Assembly: GCA_016787135.1 (NCBI GenBank)
Contig: JAEUVK010000001.1
Span: 1 to 45,353, forward strand
DNA from: Chitinophagaceae bacterium
Lineage (GTDB): Bacteria; Bacteroidota; Bacteroidia; Chitinophagales; Chitinophagaceae
DNA: 45,353 nt
Direction of reading: 5' to 3'
The notes beneath the pieces were generated by a model. It ran no database searches and was not told the DNA's origin. It saw only the letters and a program-made list of their open reading frames with translations. Below are positions 16,639-23,567 of the stretch, in pieces; position 1 is the first letter of the stretch; every line of letters begins with the position of its first letter. The position numbers were made by a program, and so were the translations under genes.

Positions 16639-17811
16639 TCAGTTTTTTATCACCGGCTGCATTTCATTAGTAAGGCCGAACTGTTTATCAATTTCCTCAT
16701 TGTCTTCACCAAGTACCGGCGCTCCTTTTGAAGATACCAGTAATTGATCATCCACCCTCAGCGGGCATCTCGTGGTCCGTACAGATAACCCGTTACTTGT
16801 CTTCACCGTAATCTCCATATTCAATATCCGGTACCCTTCTTCCTTTGTTAATGTATCGTAATCCATTACCGGCGCACACCATATATCAGCTTTTTCAAGG
16901 ATGCCCAGCCAGTGACCCGCCGTCTCTGTAACAAGATGTGCAGCCAGTACTCCCTTTATCTCGTCCCGTTTATCAAACCAGTCATTGCTGTTGGTAAATT
17001 GCTTCAGGGGTTCACAATGCAGCAGCTCTGCCAACAGAACAATATTGGTCATTGCTAATGCAATGTAATTATCTTTTGTTTTATAAATGCCATACGGTGC
17101 TGCTAAATAAGCGTGACCGCTATTGACGGCACTGCGAACAGGCAATTCATTACCGTCATTATAGTAACAGGTCAGCACTTCAAACTGGAAATCAAGAATG
17201 CTTTCAAACATACTAACCTGTACCAATGCGCCTTCCCCGGTAATACCCTTTTTATATAAAGCTGCCAGAATACCCTGCGCAATATGAGTTCCCGCCATGA
17301 TATCCACCACAGCCACCCCCATTGGCGTAGGGTTTTCATCATTATTATTGCTCAGCCATGCCAATCCTGATGCAGCCTGGAGTAACAGGTCCTGACCGGG
17401 CAAATCTTTCCAGGGACCCTCAGTTCCATACCCACTGACCTCCGCATAAATAACAGAAGGGTTAATACTCTTTACAGTTTCATAATCCAGCCCGATCCTT
17501 TCCATAACACCCGGGCGAAAATTATGCATTACCACATCTGCTTTGGTCAGCAATCGTTTTACTTTTTCGAGGTCATCCTCATCTTTCAGATCGGCTGCAT
17601 AGCTTTGTTTATTGCGGTTGATCGCATGAAAAATAGTTGACTCCCCCTCTATCCTCACGTCAGACACATACAGCTGCCTGCAGATATCACCTGTACCGGG
17701 CCGCTCGATCTTGATCACCTGCGCTCCCATATCCGCCAGCCGCAAAGCCGCAGAAGGGCCAGACAAGAACTGACTGAAATCAATCACCAATATATCTTCT
17801 AATAATCTCAT
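16639..17811 (-). CDS. type III CoA transferase (CaiB/BaiF family), copy A
   Basis: 390 aa, cytoplasmic. The N-terminus has VIDFSQFLSGPSAALRLADM and VIKIERPG, the usual family opening. Later HNFRPGVMERIG, AEVSGYG and PTPMGVAVVDIMAG follow. Asp170 in VVDIMAG corresponds to the catalytic aspartate of formyl-CoA transferase. The enzyme would move CoA from an acyl-CoA donor such as succinyl-CoA to a carboxylic acid. It is clearly paralogous to the adjacent copy B (17866-19011). Pairs of adjacent type III transferases are known to form heteromers (BbsEF, SmtAB), which is a reasonable model here. The neighbouring lactonase could provide the free acid; the true substrate is unknown. Confidence 0.88.
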   Translation of the reverse strand: MRLLEDILVIDFSQFLSGPSAALRLADMGAQVIKIERPGTGDICRQLYVSDVRIEGESTIFHAINRNKQSYAADLKDEDDLEKVKRLLTKADVVMHNFRPGVMERIGLDYETVKSINPSVIYAEVSGYGTEGPWKDLPGQDLLLQAASGLAWLSNNNDENPTPMGVAVVDIMAGTHIAQGILAALYKKGITGEGALVQVSMFESILDFQFEVLTCYYNDGNELPVRSAVNSGHAYLAAPYGIYKTKDNYIALAMTNIVLLAELLHCEPLKQFTNSNDWFDKRDEIKGVLAAHLVTETAGHWLGILEKADIWCAPVMDYDTLTKEEGYRILNMEITVKTSNGLSVRTTRCPLRVDDQLLVSSKGAPVLGEDNEEIDKQFGLTNEMQPVIKN

Positions 17812-17862
17812 TTTATTGCATTATCCCTGCATCAAAAAGTTGTCATGTAAAACAAAGAAGTT

Positions 17863-17890
17863 CTCCTAACTCCTCACTCCTAACTCCTCA
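17863..17890. repeat. tandem 14-bp repeat overlapping a gene 3' end
   Basis: The 14-mer CTCCTAACTCCTCA occurs twice in perfect tandem (17863-17876, 17877-17890), and each copy is itself two similar 7-mers. To my knowledge this low-complexity word is scattered in intergenic DNA of many Bacteroidota. Here it encodes the last seven residues (EELGVRS) and the TAG stop (17866-17868) of CoA transferase copy B. Confidence 0.75.
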
Positions 17891-19011
17891 TGCACTTTCT
17901 CATTATGTTCTCCCAGCTTCGGAGCTGGCTTATCCGCATACAGTTTTTCTCCATTCATCCTGATAGGGCATCGAGTTGTGATGATCCTTCTCTCTGCGAT
18001 CTTAATTACCTGTTCCATACCCAGCGCTTTGCAGGCTTCATGGTTCATCATCTTTTCCCAGTCGAATACTTCCATTGCCCATAGTCCTTCTTTTTGTAAA
18101 CCCGCTAACCAGTAAGTGGTCGGTTCAAATGAAAGGTGTTCTGCCAGTATGGCTTTTATTTCGTCTCTCTGCGCAAATGCCCGTTCATTGGAAAACTCTT
18201 CCAGCATTTTACAATGGATCGCTTTTGCCAGCACTTTAATATCCATCATCGCCAGTGCAATATATCCGTCAGCAGTTTGATAAATGCCATATGGTGCACT
18301 TAATAACGGGTGACCATTGTTACTGTAACTTCTTTGCGGCTGCTCCCCGCTTGTATAATAAGTGGTAAGCAATTCAAACTGGAAATCCAGTAAAGCTTCC
18401 ATCATACTTATCCCGATCAGGGCGCCTATACCCTTCTTTTGTCTGCGTATCAAAGCAGCTATGATCCCCTGCACCAGTTGTGCCCCTGCTAAAATATCGG
18501 CCACTGCAATACCGAATGGCACCGGGCCATTGCTTCCGTTACCAGTGGTATAAGCCAACCCTCCCATAGATTGGAGCAGGAGGTCCTGGCCCGGTTTGCT
18601 TTTCCAGGGCCCTTCCTTTCCATAACCGGATATCTCCGCATAAATAAGCTGTGGGTTGATCTCCTTTACAGTTGGATAACCTAATCCCGTTTTTTCCATC
18701 ACACCCGGTCGAAAATTATGGATCAGCACATCTGCCTTTCCGATCAGTTTCTTTACAATAGCGAGGTCATGCGGGTCTTTCAGATTGGCAGTAAAGCTTT
18801 CCTTATTCCTGTTGATCGTATGAAACAATAAAGAACTTTCATCTGCCCAGAGGTTTTTGATAGCCAGCTTTCGTCCGGCATCACCGGCTCCGGGTCTTTC
18901 GATCTTGATAACCCTTGCACCAAGATCGGCCAGGCGCAAACCTGCCGACGGCCCTGACAAATACTGGCTGAACTCCAGCACCACTAAACCCTGTAATGGC
19001 AGATCATTCAT
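17866..19011 (-). CDS. type III CoA transferase (CaiB/BaiF family), copy B
   Basis: 381 aa, cytoplasmic. Same architecture as copy A: VLEFSQYLSGPSAGLRLADL, VIKIERPG, HNFRPGVMEKTG, AEISGYG and VPFGIAVADILAG with catalytic-type Asp172. Both copies therefore keep the aspartate that forms the acyl anhydride intermediate. The start codon overlaps the end of the upstream solute-binding-like gene by 8 bp, which suggests translational coupling. The gap to copy A is 54 bp and holds part of a dispersed repeat. The C-terminus VHEELGVRS is largely written by that repeat, so the original stop was probably elsewhere. Likely partner of copy A in a heteromeric enzyme. Confidence 0.88.
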   Translation of the reverse strand: MNDLPLQGLVVLEFSQYLSGPSAGLRLADLGARVIKIERPGAGDAGRKLAIKNLWADESSLLFHTINRNKESFTANLKDPHDLAIVKKLIGKADVLIHNFRPGVMEKTGLGYPTVKEINPQLIYAEISGYGKEGPWKSKPGQDLLLQSMGGLAYTTGNGSNGPVPFGIAVADILAGAQLVQGIIAALIRRQKKGIGALIGISMMEALLDFQFELLTTYYTSGEQPQRSYSNNGHPLLSAPYGIYQTADGYIALAMMDIKVLAKAIHCKMLEEFSNERAFAQRDEIKAILAEHLSFEPTTYWLAGLQKEGLWAMEVFDWEKMMNHEACKALGMEQVIKIAERRIITTRCPIRMNGEKLYADKPAPKLGEHNEKVHEELGVRS

Positions 19012-20173
19012 GCAGTGATTTTTGTTTTTTAGCTATTATGCTTTGCCGGTATATCCTGTTCATTTCATGTAGAGCAGCCAGGCCATCACATTCATTCATT
19101 AAACACCTTTGCAGTGGTTCACCGGCATGGTCCTGGAAATGCAGATAACCATTATAGCGTGGCCGTACATAACTGTTATCCATTACCGGTAAAATCGTTT
19201 TAAAAAACTCATGCGTAAGTCGATTCGCTTCTTCATCCTGCCATGCCAAACGATGACCCGGCTGGCCGCCATGCTGCACATACATTGTCCGCTGAAACTC
19301 CCCTGAAACAACCATGGCCGCAAAATCAACAGCTACTTCTTTATATCTACTGAAAGCTGAAACTGCTAATCCTGTCCCGCCGACGGTTGTTCTTAGCTTA
19401 CTCCCATTAAAAGAAACAACATCTGCATAGTGCAAAACATGCTTCGCATAACCGGCCCTTGAATAGTTGGAGTAGCAATACGCAAAAGGGCAATACCAAT
19501 ATTCATCCCCGGAGCTCATCAACTCAGCCACAGCGATCGGGTTATAGCCGAACATTTTCCTGTTTACCAGCGAATACAGCTCATTCATGGTCTCTATCGC
19601 TGCTATACCCGTATGCTCATCTATTATTTCCTCTTCGCTCAAAAATGGCTCTTTGCCATTCGCAATACAAAAAGTAAAAAAATTCATCAGCAGGTCAATA
19701 GGGATCGCCGGTACAGCTACTTTTCCTTTCCTTGCCAATGATAGTACCTCTGCCCATGTTTGAGGAAGCGCAACATTATTTCTATCCAGAAGATCCTTAC
19801 GGTAACTGGCCGCAGGTGTTGCCGCATCAATCGCCAATGCCCATTGACTGTTAGTGTAATTGTAGCTCAGGTGAGAATAGCCCACCGAATTATTCAACTG
19901 ATCCCCGAGATACTCCGTAGAAATATGATCCTCTAAGGGCAGCACACAATGAGTAGCAGCGGCACACCCCACCCAGGGATGATCTATGATCAGCAGATCG
20001 TAATCACGGGTGAGTCGCTCAATAGGAAAATCAGCAAACTCCTGCAACGTTCGCTTCTTCCATTGTATATCTGTGCCGGGATGCAATTCAGAATAACGCT
20101 GCGAAGCTGCCAGCAAAGGAGTGATACCCCTGCTATGCCCCCATGTTATTCCGTTTAATACGATCCCTGCCAT
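19004..20173 (-). CDS. solute-binding-protein-like protein without signal peptide
   Basis: 389 aa. It resembles family 1 extracellular sugar-binding proteins of ABC importers: early strand IVLNGITWGHSRGITPLLAAS, FADFPIERLTRDYDLLIIDHP, LPQTWAEVLSLARKG and FAAMVVSGEFQRTMYVQHGGQPG. Binding proteins normally start with a signal peptide or lipobox; here the fold begins at residue 4. A longer form is excluded, because the codon three before ATG is TAA, which is also the MaoC stop. No ABC permease or ATPase gene is near. It therefore seems to act in the cytoplasm, perhaps as a sensor or carrier of the pathway's intermediate, or as an enzyme on the binding-protein fold. Function unknown. Confidence 0.75.
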   Translation of the reverse strand: MAGIVLNGITWGHSRGITPLLAASQRYSELHPGTDIQWKKRTLQEFADFPIERLTRDYDLLIIDHPWVGCAAATHCVLPLEDHISTEYLGDQLNNSVGYSHLSYNYTNSQWALAIDAATPAASYRKDLLDRNNVALPQTWAEVLSLARKGKVAVPAIPIDLLMNFFTFCIANGKEPFLSEEEIIDEHTGIAAIETMNELYSLVNRKMFGYNPIAVAELMSSGDEYWYCPFAYCYSNYSRAGYAKHVLHYADVVSFNGSKLRTTVGGTGLAVSAFSRYKEVAVDFAAMVVSGEFQRTMYVQHGGQPGHRLAWQDEEANRLTHEFFKTILPVMDNSYVRPRYNGYLHFQDHAGEPLQRCLMNECDGLAALHEMNRIYRQSIIAKKQKSLHE

Positions 20174-20179
20174 ACTGCT

Positions 20180-20623
20180 TTATACATCCTTTTTATTAAC
20201 GAGTAAAATATGTTCGCAGACCATCACCAGTTCATCCTGCTGGTTAAAACATTCCACCAGTTCCGTCACAAGACCAAATCCCGGTTTCTTATGATCTTTT
20301 TTATCCTTTATAGTTATGGAAACTTTGATCGTATCGCCGATAAACACTGGCTTGATGAAACGTAGCCGTTCATACCCGTAGGTCATCGAAACTTCATTAA
20401 CAAAATCTGCTGTCAGGCCGATAGCGATGGTAAATATCAACGTGCCGTGTGCTATCCTTTTTTTGAATGGTTGCGTTTTACACCATTCTTCGTCCATGTG
20501 ATGGGGGAAAAAATCGCCGGACTGTCCGGCATGAATGACAATATCTGTTTCTGTAACAGTGCGCCCCTTTGTATGACGGACATCATTCAGCGCAAACTCT
20601 TCAAAATACTTTTTTACAAACAT
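20180..20623 (-). CDS. MaoC-like (R)-specific hydratase/dehydratase
   Basis: 147 aa, the usual size of single hot-dog MaoC/PhaJ proteins. The active-site signature [10 protein letters not shown] is present: Asp37 and His42 keep the D-x4-H pair of (R)-enoyl-CoA hydratases. [18 protein letters not shown] follows as in the family. It would hydrate an enoyl-CoA or dehydrate a 3-hydroxyacyl-CoA in the cytoplasm. As first gene of the unit with two CoA transferases it suggests that an acid is activated to its CoA ester and then dehydrated. The stop is in the same frame as the next gene, with only two codons between TAA and ATG. Confidence 0.87.
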   Translation of the reverse strand: MFVKKYFEEFALNDVRHTKGRTVTETDIVIHAGQSGDFFPHHMDEEWCKTQPFKKRIAHGTLIFTIAIGLTADFVNEVSMTYGYERLRFIKPVFIGDTIKVSITIKDKKDHKKPGFGLVTELVECFNQQDELVMVCEHILLVNKKDV

Positions 20624-20870
20624 GGCATATCCGGCCCAGATGGTTAAACAATCATTTTTTTCTCAGCAAATAACCGAACCGGAAATAAAATGGGCAGGTT
20701 GCAAAACCCTGAATGCCATGTGAAGTGGAAAAGGCCAGCATCATACGGCGGTTCGTGCTCCATTATAAACCGTTTTACAATCGTTAGGCTGTATTGGTTT
20801 TTACCCGAAAAAAACACCTGCAAATCAGAATGTTAAATTAGAATCCGGTGACAGGCTATTCAATGTCAGG

Positions 20871-20902
20871 TTTTACTGTAATGATGGAAGATTTTACTGT
20901 AA
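20871..20902. promoter_or_regulatory. phased pair of TTACTGTAA palindromic boxes, putative operator
   Basis: TTTTACTGTAA occurs at 20871-20881 and again at 20892-20902, exactly 21 bp apart, i.e. two helical turns. The core TTAC-T-GTAA is an inverted repeat with one central base. Identical, in-phase palindromes in an intergenic region are what a cooperatively binding dimeric regulator would need. The regulator is unknown. The pair could serve either divergent unit. Confidence 0.5.
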
Positions 20903-21064
20903 GATGCAATTCGTAAGGAACCGGTATCTCCAGATATTGAAGAAGCTCCGGGTTTAATTACGTCAACGTTCCCGGTGACATAAGGCAAGCGTATTCATTC
21001 ATTTTCCTGATTTTATTCGTACAAGAGCCAAACATTCGTCATATTCCCTGTCTTTCTCTCTTTT

Positions 21065-21072
21065 TAGGTTTG
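21065..21072 (+). promoter_or_regulatory. Bacteroidetes-type -7 promoter box for the Nfn pair
   Basis: TAGGTTTG matches the consensus TAnnTTTG exactly and lies 22 bp before the ATG at 21095, implying a 5' leader of about 15-20 nt. No clean -33 TTTG is found at the expected distance. Confidence 0.5.
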
Positions 21073-21094
21073 CTGATAATCCGGCATTGTTATT

Positions 21095-21955
21095 ATGAAC
21101 GATATCTTATATAAACAGCAACTTTCGCAGGATGTATTCCTGATGCGGTTGCATGCTCCTTTAATAGCTGAGGAAAGGCAGGCAGGGCAATTCATCATCC
21201 TGCAAACGGATGAAGATCTCGGTGAACGCATCCCCCTCACCATTGCCGACGCCGATACCGTTGAAGGCACCATTACGATCATCTTTCAGGTAGTAGGCAA
21301 AACCACCAGACACCTGGCGACTTTTGAACCTGGTGATGAATTACCTGCCCTTGTGGGTCCATTGGGCAAGCCGACACATATTGAAAATTTTGGAAGAGTG
21401 ATCTGTGTGGGCGGCGGTATTGGAGTAGCTCCTTTGCATCCTATTGCACAGGCATTGAAAAAAGCAGGGAATCATGTCACGATCATAACAGGCGCCCGCA
21501 CAAGAGAACTGATCATCCTTGAAAAAGAAATGAAGGCAATAGCCGATGAATTGATCATTTGTACAGATGATGGCTCCTATGGCAGGAAAGGATTGGTAAC
21601 AGCCCCTTTGAAAGAATTATGTGAAAGAGGATCAAAACCCAGTATGGTGATCGCCATTGGACCGCCGGTAATGATGAAATTCTGCTCGGAGGCCACGAGA
21701 CCGTATAATGTTTTTACACAGGTCTCATTGAATACGATCATGGTGGATGGCACAGGTATGTGTGGCGGATGCAGGGTCAATGTAGGCAAAGAGGTAAAAT
21801 TTGTTTGTGTTGACGGACCTGAGTTTGATGGCCACCTTGTCGATTTTGACAACATGATATCACGATTGAATGCCTACAAAGAGATCGAACGCAGGCACTA
21901 TAAATGTTTTGTTGAAAAAGCTTTTAGCGACAAAGAACAGGAGGTTAGAATATGA
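21095..21955 (+). CDS. nfnA: NfnS/SudB-type ferredoxin:NADP oxidoreductase small subunit
   Basis: 286 aa, cytoplasmic. It is built as FAD-binding barrel (about 1-95), NAD(P)-binding domain starting at VICVGGGIGVAPLHPIAQAL (102-121) and a C-terminal [2Fe-2S] segment. The cluster ligands are visible as DGTGMCGGC (Asp218, Cys223, Cys226) and FVCVDGPEFDGH (Cys238), the pattern of Thermotoga NfnA and Pyrococcus SudB. With the large subunit it exchanges electrons between NADH, NADPH and ferredoxin. Its stop overlaps the next start by 4 bp (ATGA). The same proteins are often annotated as sulfide dehydrogenase or dihydroorotate-dehydrogenase-like electron transfer subunit. Confidence 0.87.
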   Translation: MNDILYKQQLSQDVFLMRLHAPLIAEERQAGQFIILQTDEDLGERIPLTIADADTVEGTITIIFQVVGKTTRHLATFEPGDELPALVGPLGKPTHIENFGRVICVGGGIGVAPLHPIAQALKKAGNHVTIITGARTRELIILEKEMKAIADELIICTDDGSYGRKGLVTAPLKELCERGSKPSMVIAIGPPVMMKFCSEATRPYNVFTQVSLNTIMVDGTGMCGGCRVNVGKEVKFVCVDGPEFDGHLVDFDNMISRLNAYKEIERRHYKCFVEKAFSDKEQEVRI

Positions 21956-23460
21956 GCTACAAACCGGCAAATGAATTACGGAAGGAAGCACAGTGCCTGT
22001 TAGATGAGTACCTGCCAAAAGTTTCAACACTCAAAGTGAAAGAACGGCAAAAGATACCTGCGCAGGAAATGCCGGTGCAGGATCCTGAGATACGTTCACA
22101 TAATATGGCAGAAGTAGCATTGGGCTACAGCTTTGAACAGGCAAGGATAGAAGCGATGCGATGCCTTCAGTGTGCAAAAAAGAATTGCATGGAAGGTTGC
22201 CCGGTGAAAATTGATATCCCCCGTTTCATTGATCACATTGCAAAAGGAGAAGTTGAACAGGCGATCGCAGTGGTAAAGGAAACAACATTACTGCCTGCGG
22301 TATGCGGCAGGGTTTGTCCGCAGGAAAAACAATGTCAATTATATTGTACACTCGGCAAGTCATTAAAAGATATTGACAGATCAGTAGCGATCGGGAGGCT
22401 GGAACGTTTTGTTGCCGACTGGGAAAGGATACATAATAAAACTGTTATCCCGTTTGTAAAGCCAGCCACGGGAAAAAAAGTGGCTGTTATCGGCAGCGGT
22501 CCGGCTGGCCTCGTAGCAGCAGCAGATTGCAGAAGAGAAGGACACCATGTCACTATCTTTGAAGCCTTTCATAAACTGGGCGGTGTATTACGTTACGGTA
22601 TCCCCGAATTCCGTTTGCCGAATGATATAATAGATAAAGAGATCGAAACGCTCAAAGCTATGGGTGTAGAGATCAAAACAAATTTTGTAGTAGGACGAAC
22701 CAGGAAACTTACCGATCTCGTTGAAAAAGATGGTTATGATGCAGTATTTGTAGGTACCGGTGCGGGGCTTCCGATCTTCATGGGCATAGAAGGAGAAAAT
22801 CTCGTCGGTGTCTTTTCAGCCAATGAATACCTCACCCGTGCCAACCTGATGAAAGCATTTGACAGGAAAGCAGACACACCGATGTATCCTTCTAAAAATG
22901 TGGTTGTACTGGGCGGTGGTAATGTGGCCATGGATGCATCGAGAATGGCAAGGCGGCTGGGTGCTGAAAAAGTGTACGTGGTTTACAGAAGAAGTGAAAA
23001 TGAAATGCCGGCAAGAAAAGAAGAAGTACTACACGCAAAAGAAGAAGGTGTCGATTTCCTGCTATTAAGAAATGCAAACAGAATACTCGGCGACGAACAG
23101 GGACGGGTAAAAGGCATTGAATGTCTCCGGTATGAATTAGGCGAACCTGATGCATCTGGAAGAAGGTCTCCGGTTGTCATACCGGGCAGTGAGTTCGTCC
23201 TTGAGGCAGATACCGTGATCGTAGCTGTCGGTAACGGGAGCAATCCCCTGATCAGCCAGACTACTCCGCAATTAGCTGTCAGCAGAAGAGGGAATATCAT
23301 GGTGGATGAAACACAGAAAACATCCATGGACAAAATATTTGCCGGTGGTGATATCGTACTTGGCGCCGCTACTGTGATACTTGCTATGGGCGAAGGCAGA
23401 AAAGCAGCCGGTGCGATCAATACAATGCTGGCAGGCATTCCGGGTCAAATGTTGCAATAG
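21952..23460 (+). CDS. nfnB: NfnL/SudA-type (GltD-like) flavoprotein large subunit
   Basis: 502 aa, cytoplasmic. The N-terminal part carries two cysteine sets for [4Fe-4S] clusters: Cys71, Cys74, Cys79 and Cys83, and Cys118, Cys122, Cys128 and Cys132. An FAD-binding Rossmann motif VAVIGSGPAGLVAAADC follows near 180, then NADPH-binding VVVLGGGNVAMDASRMARRLG near 306 and a C-terminal FAD motif GDIVLGAATVILAMGEGR. The protein equals the small subunit of glutamate synthase plus an N-terminal extension, as in NfnB and SudA. It partners the overlapping upstream gene. A stand-alone glutamate synthase small chain is the alternative, but the fused gene order with the SudB-like protein makes the Nfn assignment better. 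Confidence 0.87.
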   Translation: MSYKPANELRKEAQCLLDEYLPKVSTLKVKERQKIPAQEMPVQDPEIRSHNMAEVALGYSFEQARIEAMRCLQCAKKNCMEGCPVKIDIPRFIDHIAKGEVEQAIAVVKETTLLPAVCGRVCPQEKQCQLYCTLGKSLKDIDRSVAIGRLERFVADWERIHNKTVIPFVKPATGKKVAVIGSGPAGLVAAADCRREGHHVTIFEAFHKLGGVLRYGIPEFRLPNDIIDKEIETLKAMGVEIKTNFVVGRTRKLTDLVEKDGYDAVFVGTGAGLPIFMGIEGENLVGVFSANEYLTRANLMKAFDRKADTPMYPSKNVVVLGGGNVAMDASRMARRLGAEKVYVVYRRSENEMPARKEEVLHAKEEGVDFLLLRNANRILGDEQGRVKGIECLRYELGEPDASGRRSPVVIPGSEFVLEADTVIVAVGNGSNPLISQTTPQLAVSRRGNIMVDETQKTSMDKIFAGGDIVLGAATVILAMGEGRKAAGAINTMLAGIPGQMLQ

Positions 23461-23567
23461 CATTGCCCTGTTTCTTCCCTTGCTACTTCAAAAATCTCTG
23501 CTTTGTCGGATAGCAGACCCCGGCTGCCTCCATTTCCCGCTACATTTCCATATTATATTATCTTTAT

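Larger units (their letters stand above)
20624..21094. other. 471-bp divergent intergenic region
   Basis: It lies between the minus-strand MaoC unit and the plus-strand Nfn pair. I see no coding sequence in it. It holds two TTTTACTGTAA boxes (20871-20902) and a perfect -7 box for the plus-strand genes (21065-21072). On the minus side, a TTTG (reading from the other strand, near 20665) precedes the MaoC gene, but no good -7 partner was found. Confidence 0.7.

Noticed and set aside
1..20623. A classical polysaccharide utilisation locus
   Set aside because: No SusC/SusD pair is present in the window, so the label is not supported although the glycosidase content would fit.
20624..21094. Sigma-54 (-12/-24) promoter in front of the Nfn pair or the MaoC unit
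   Set aside because: No TGGCAC-N5-TTGC-like sequence was found on either strand.
22983..23438. 151-codon minus-strand ORF opposite the Nfn large subunit
   Set aside because: Antisense to a well-recognised flavoprotein; no independent motif.
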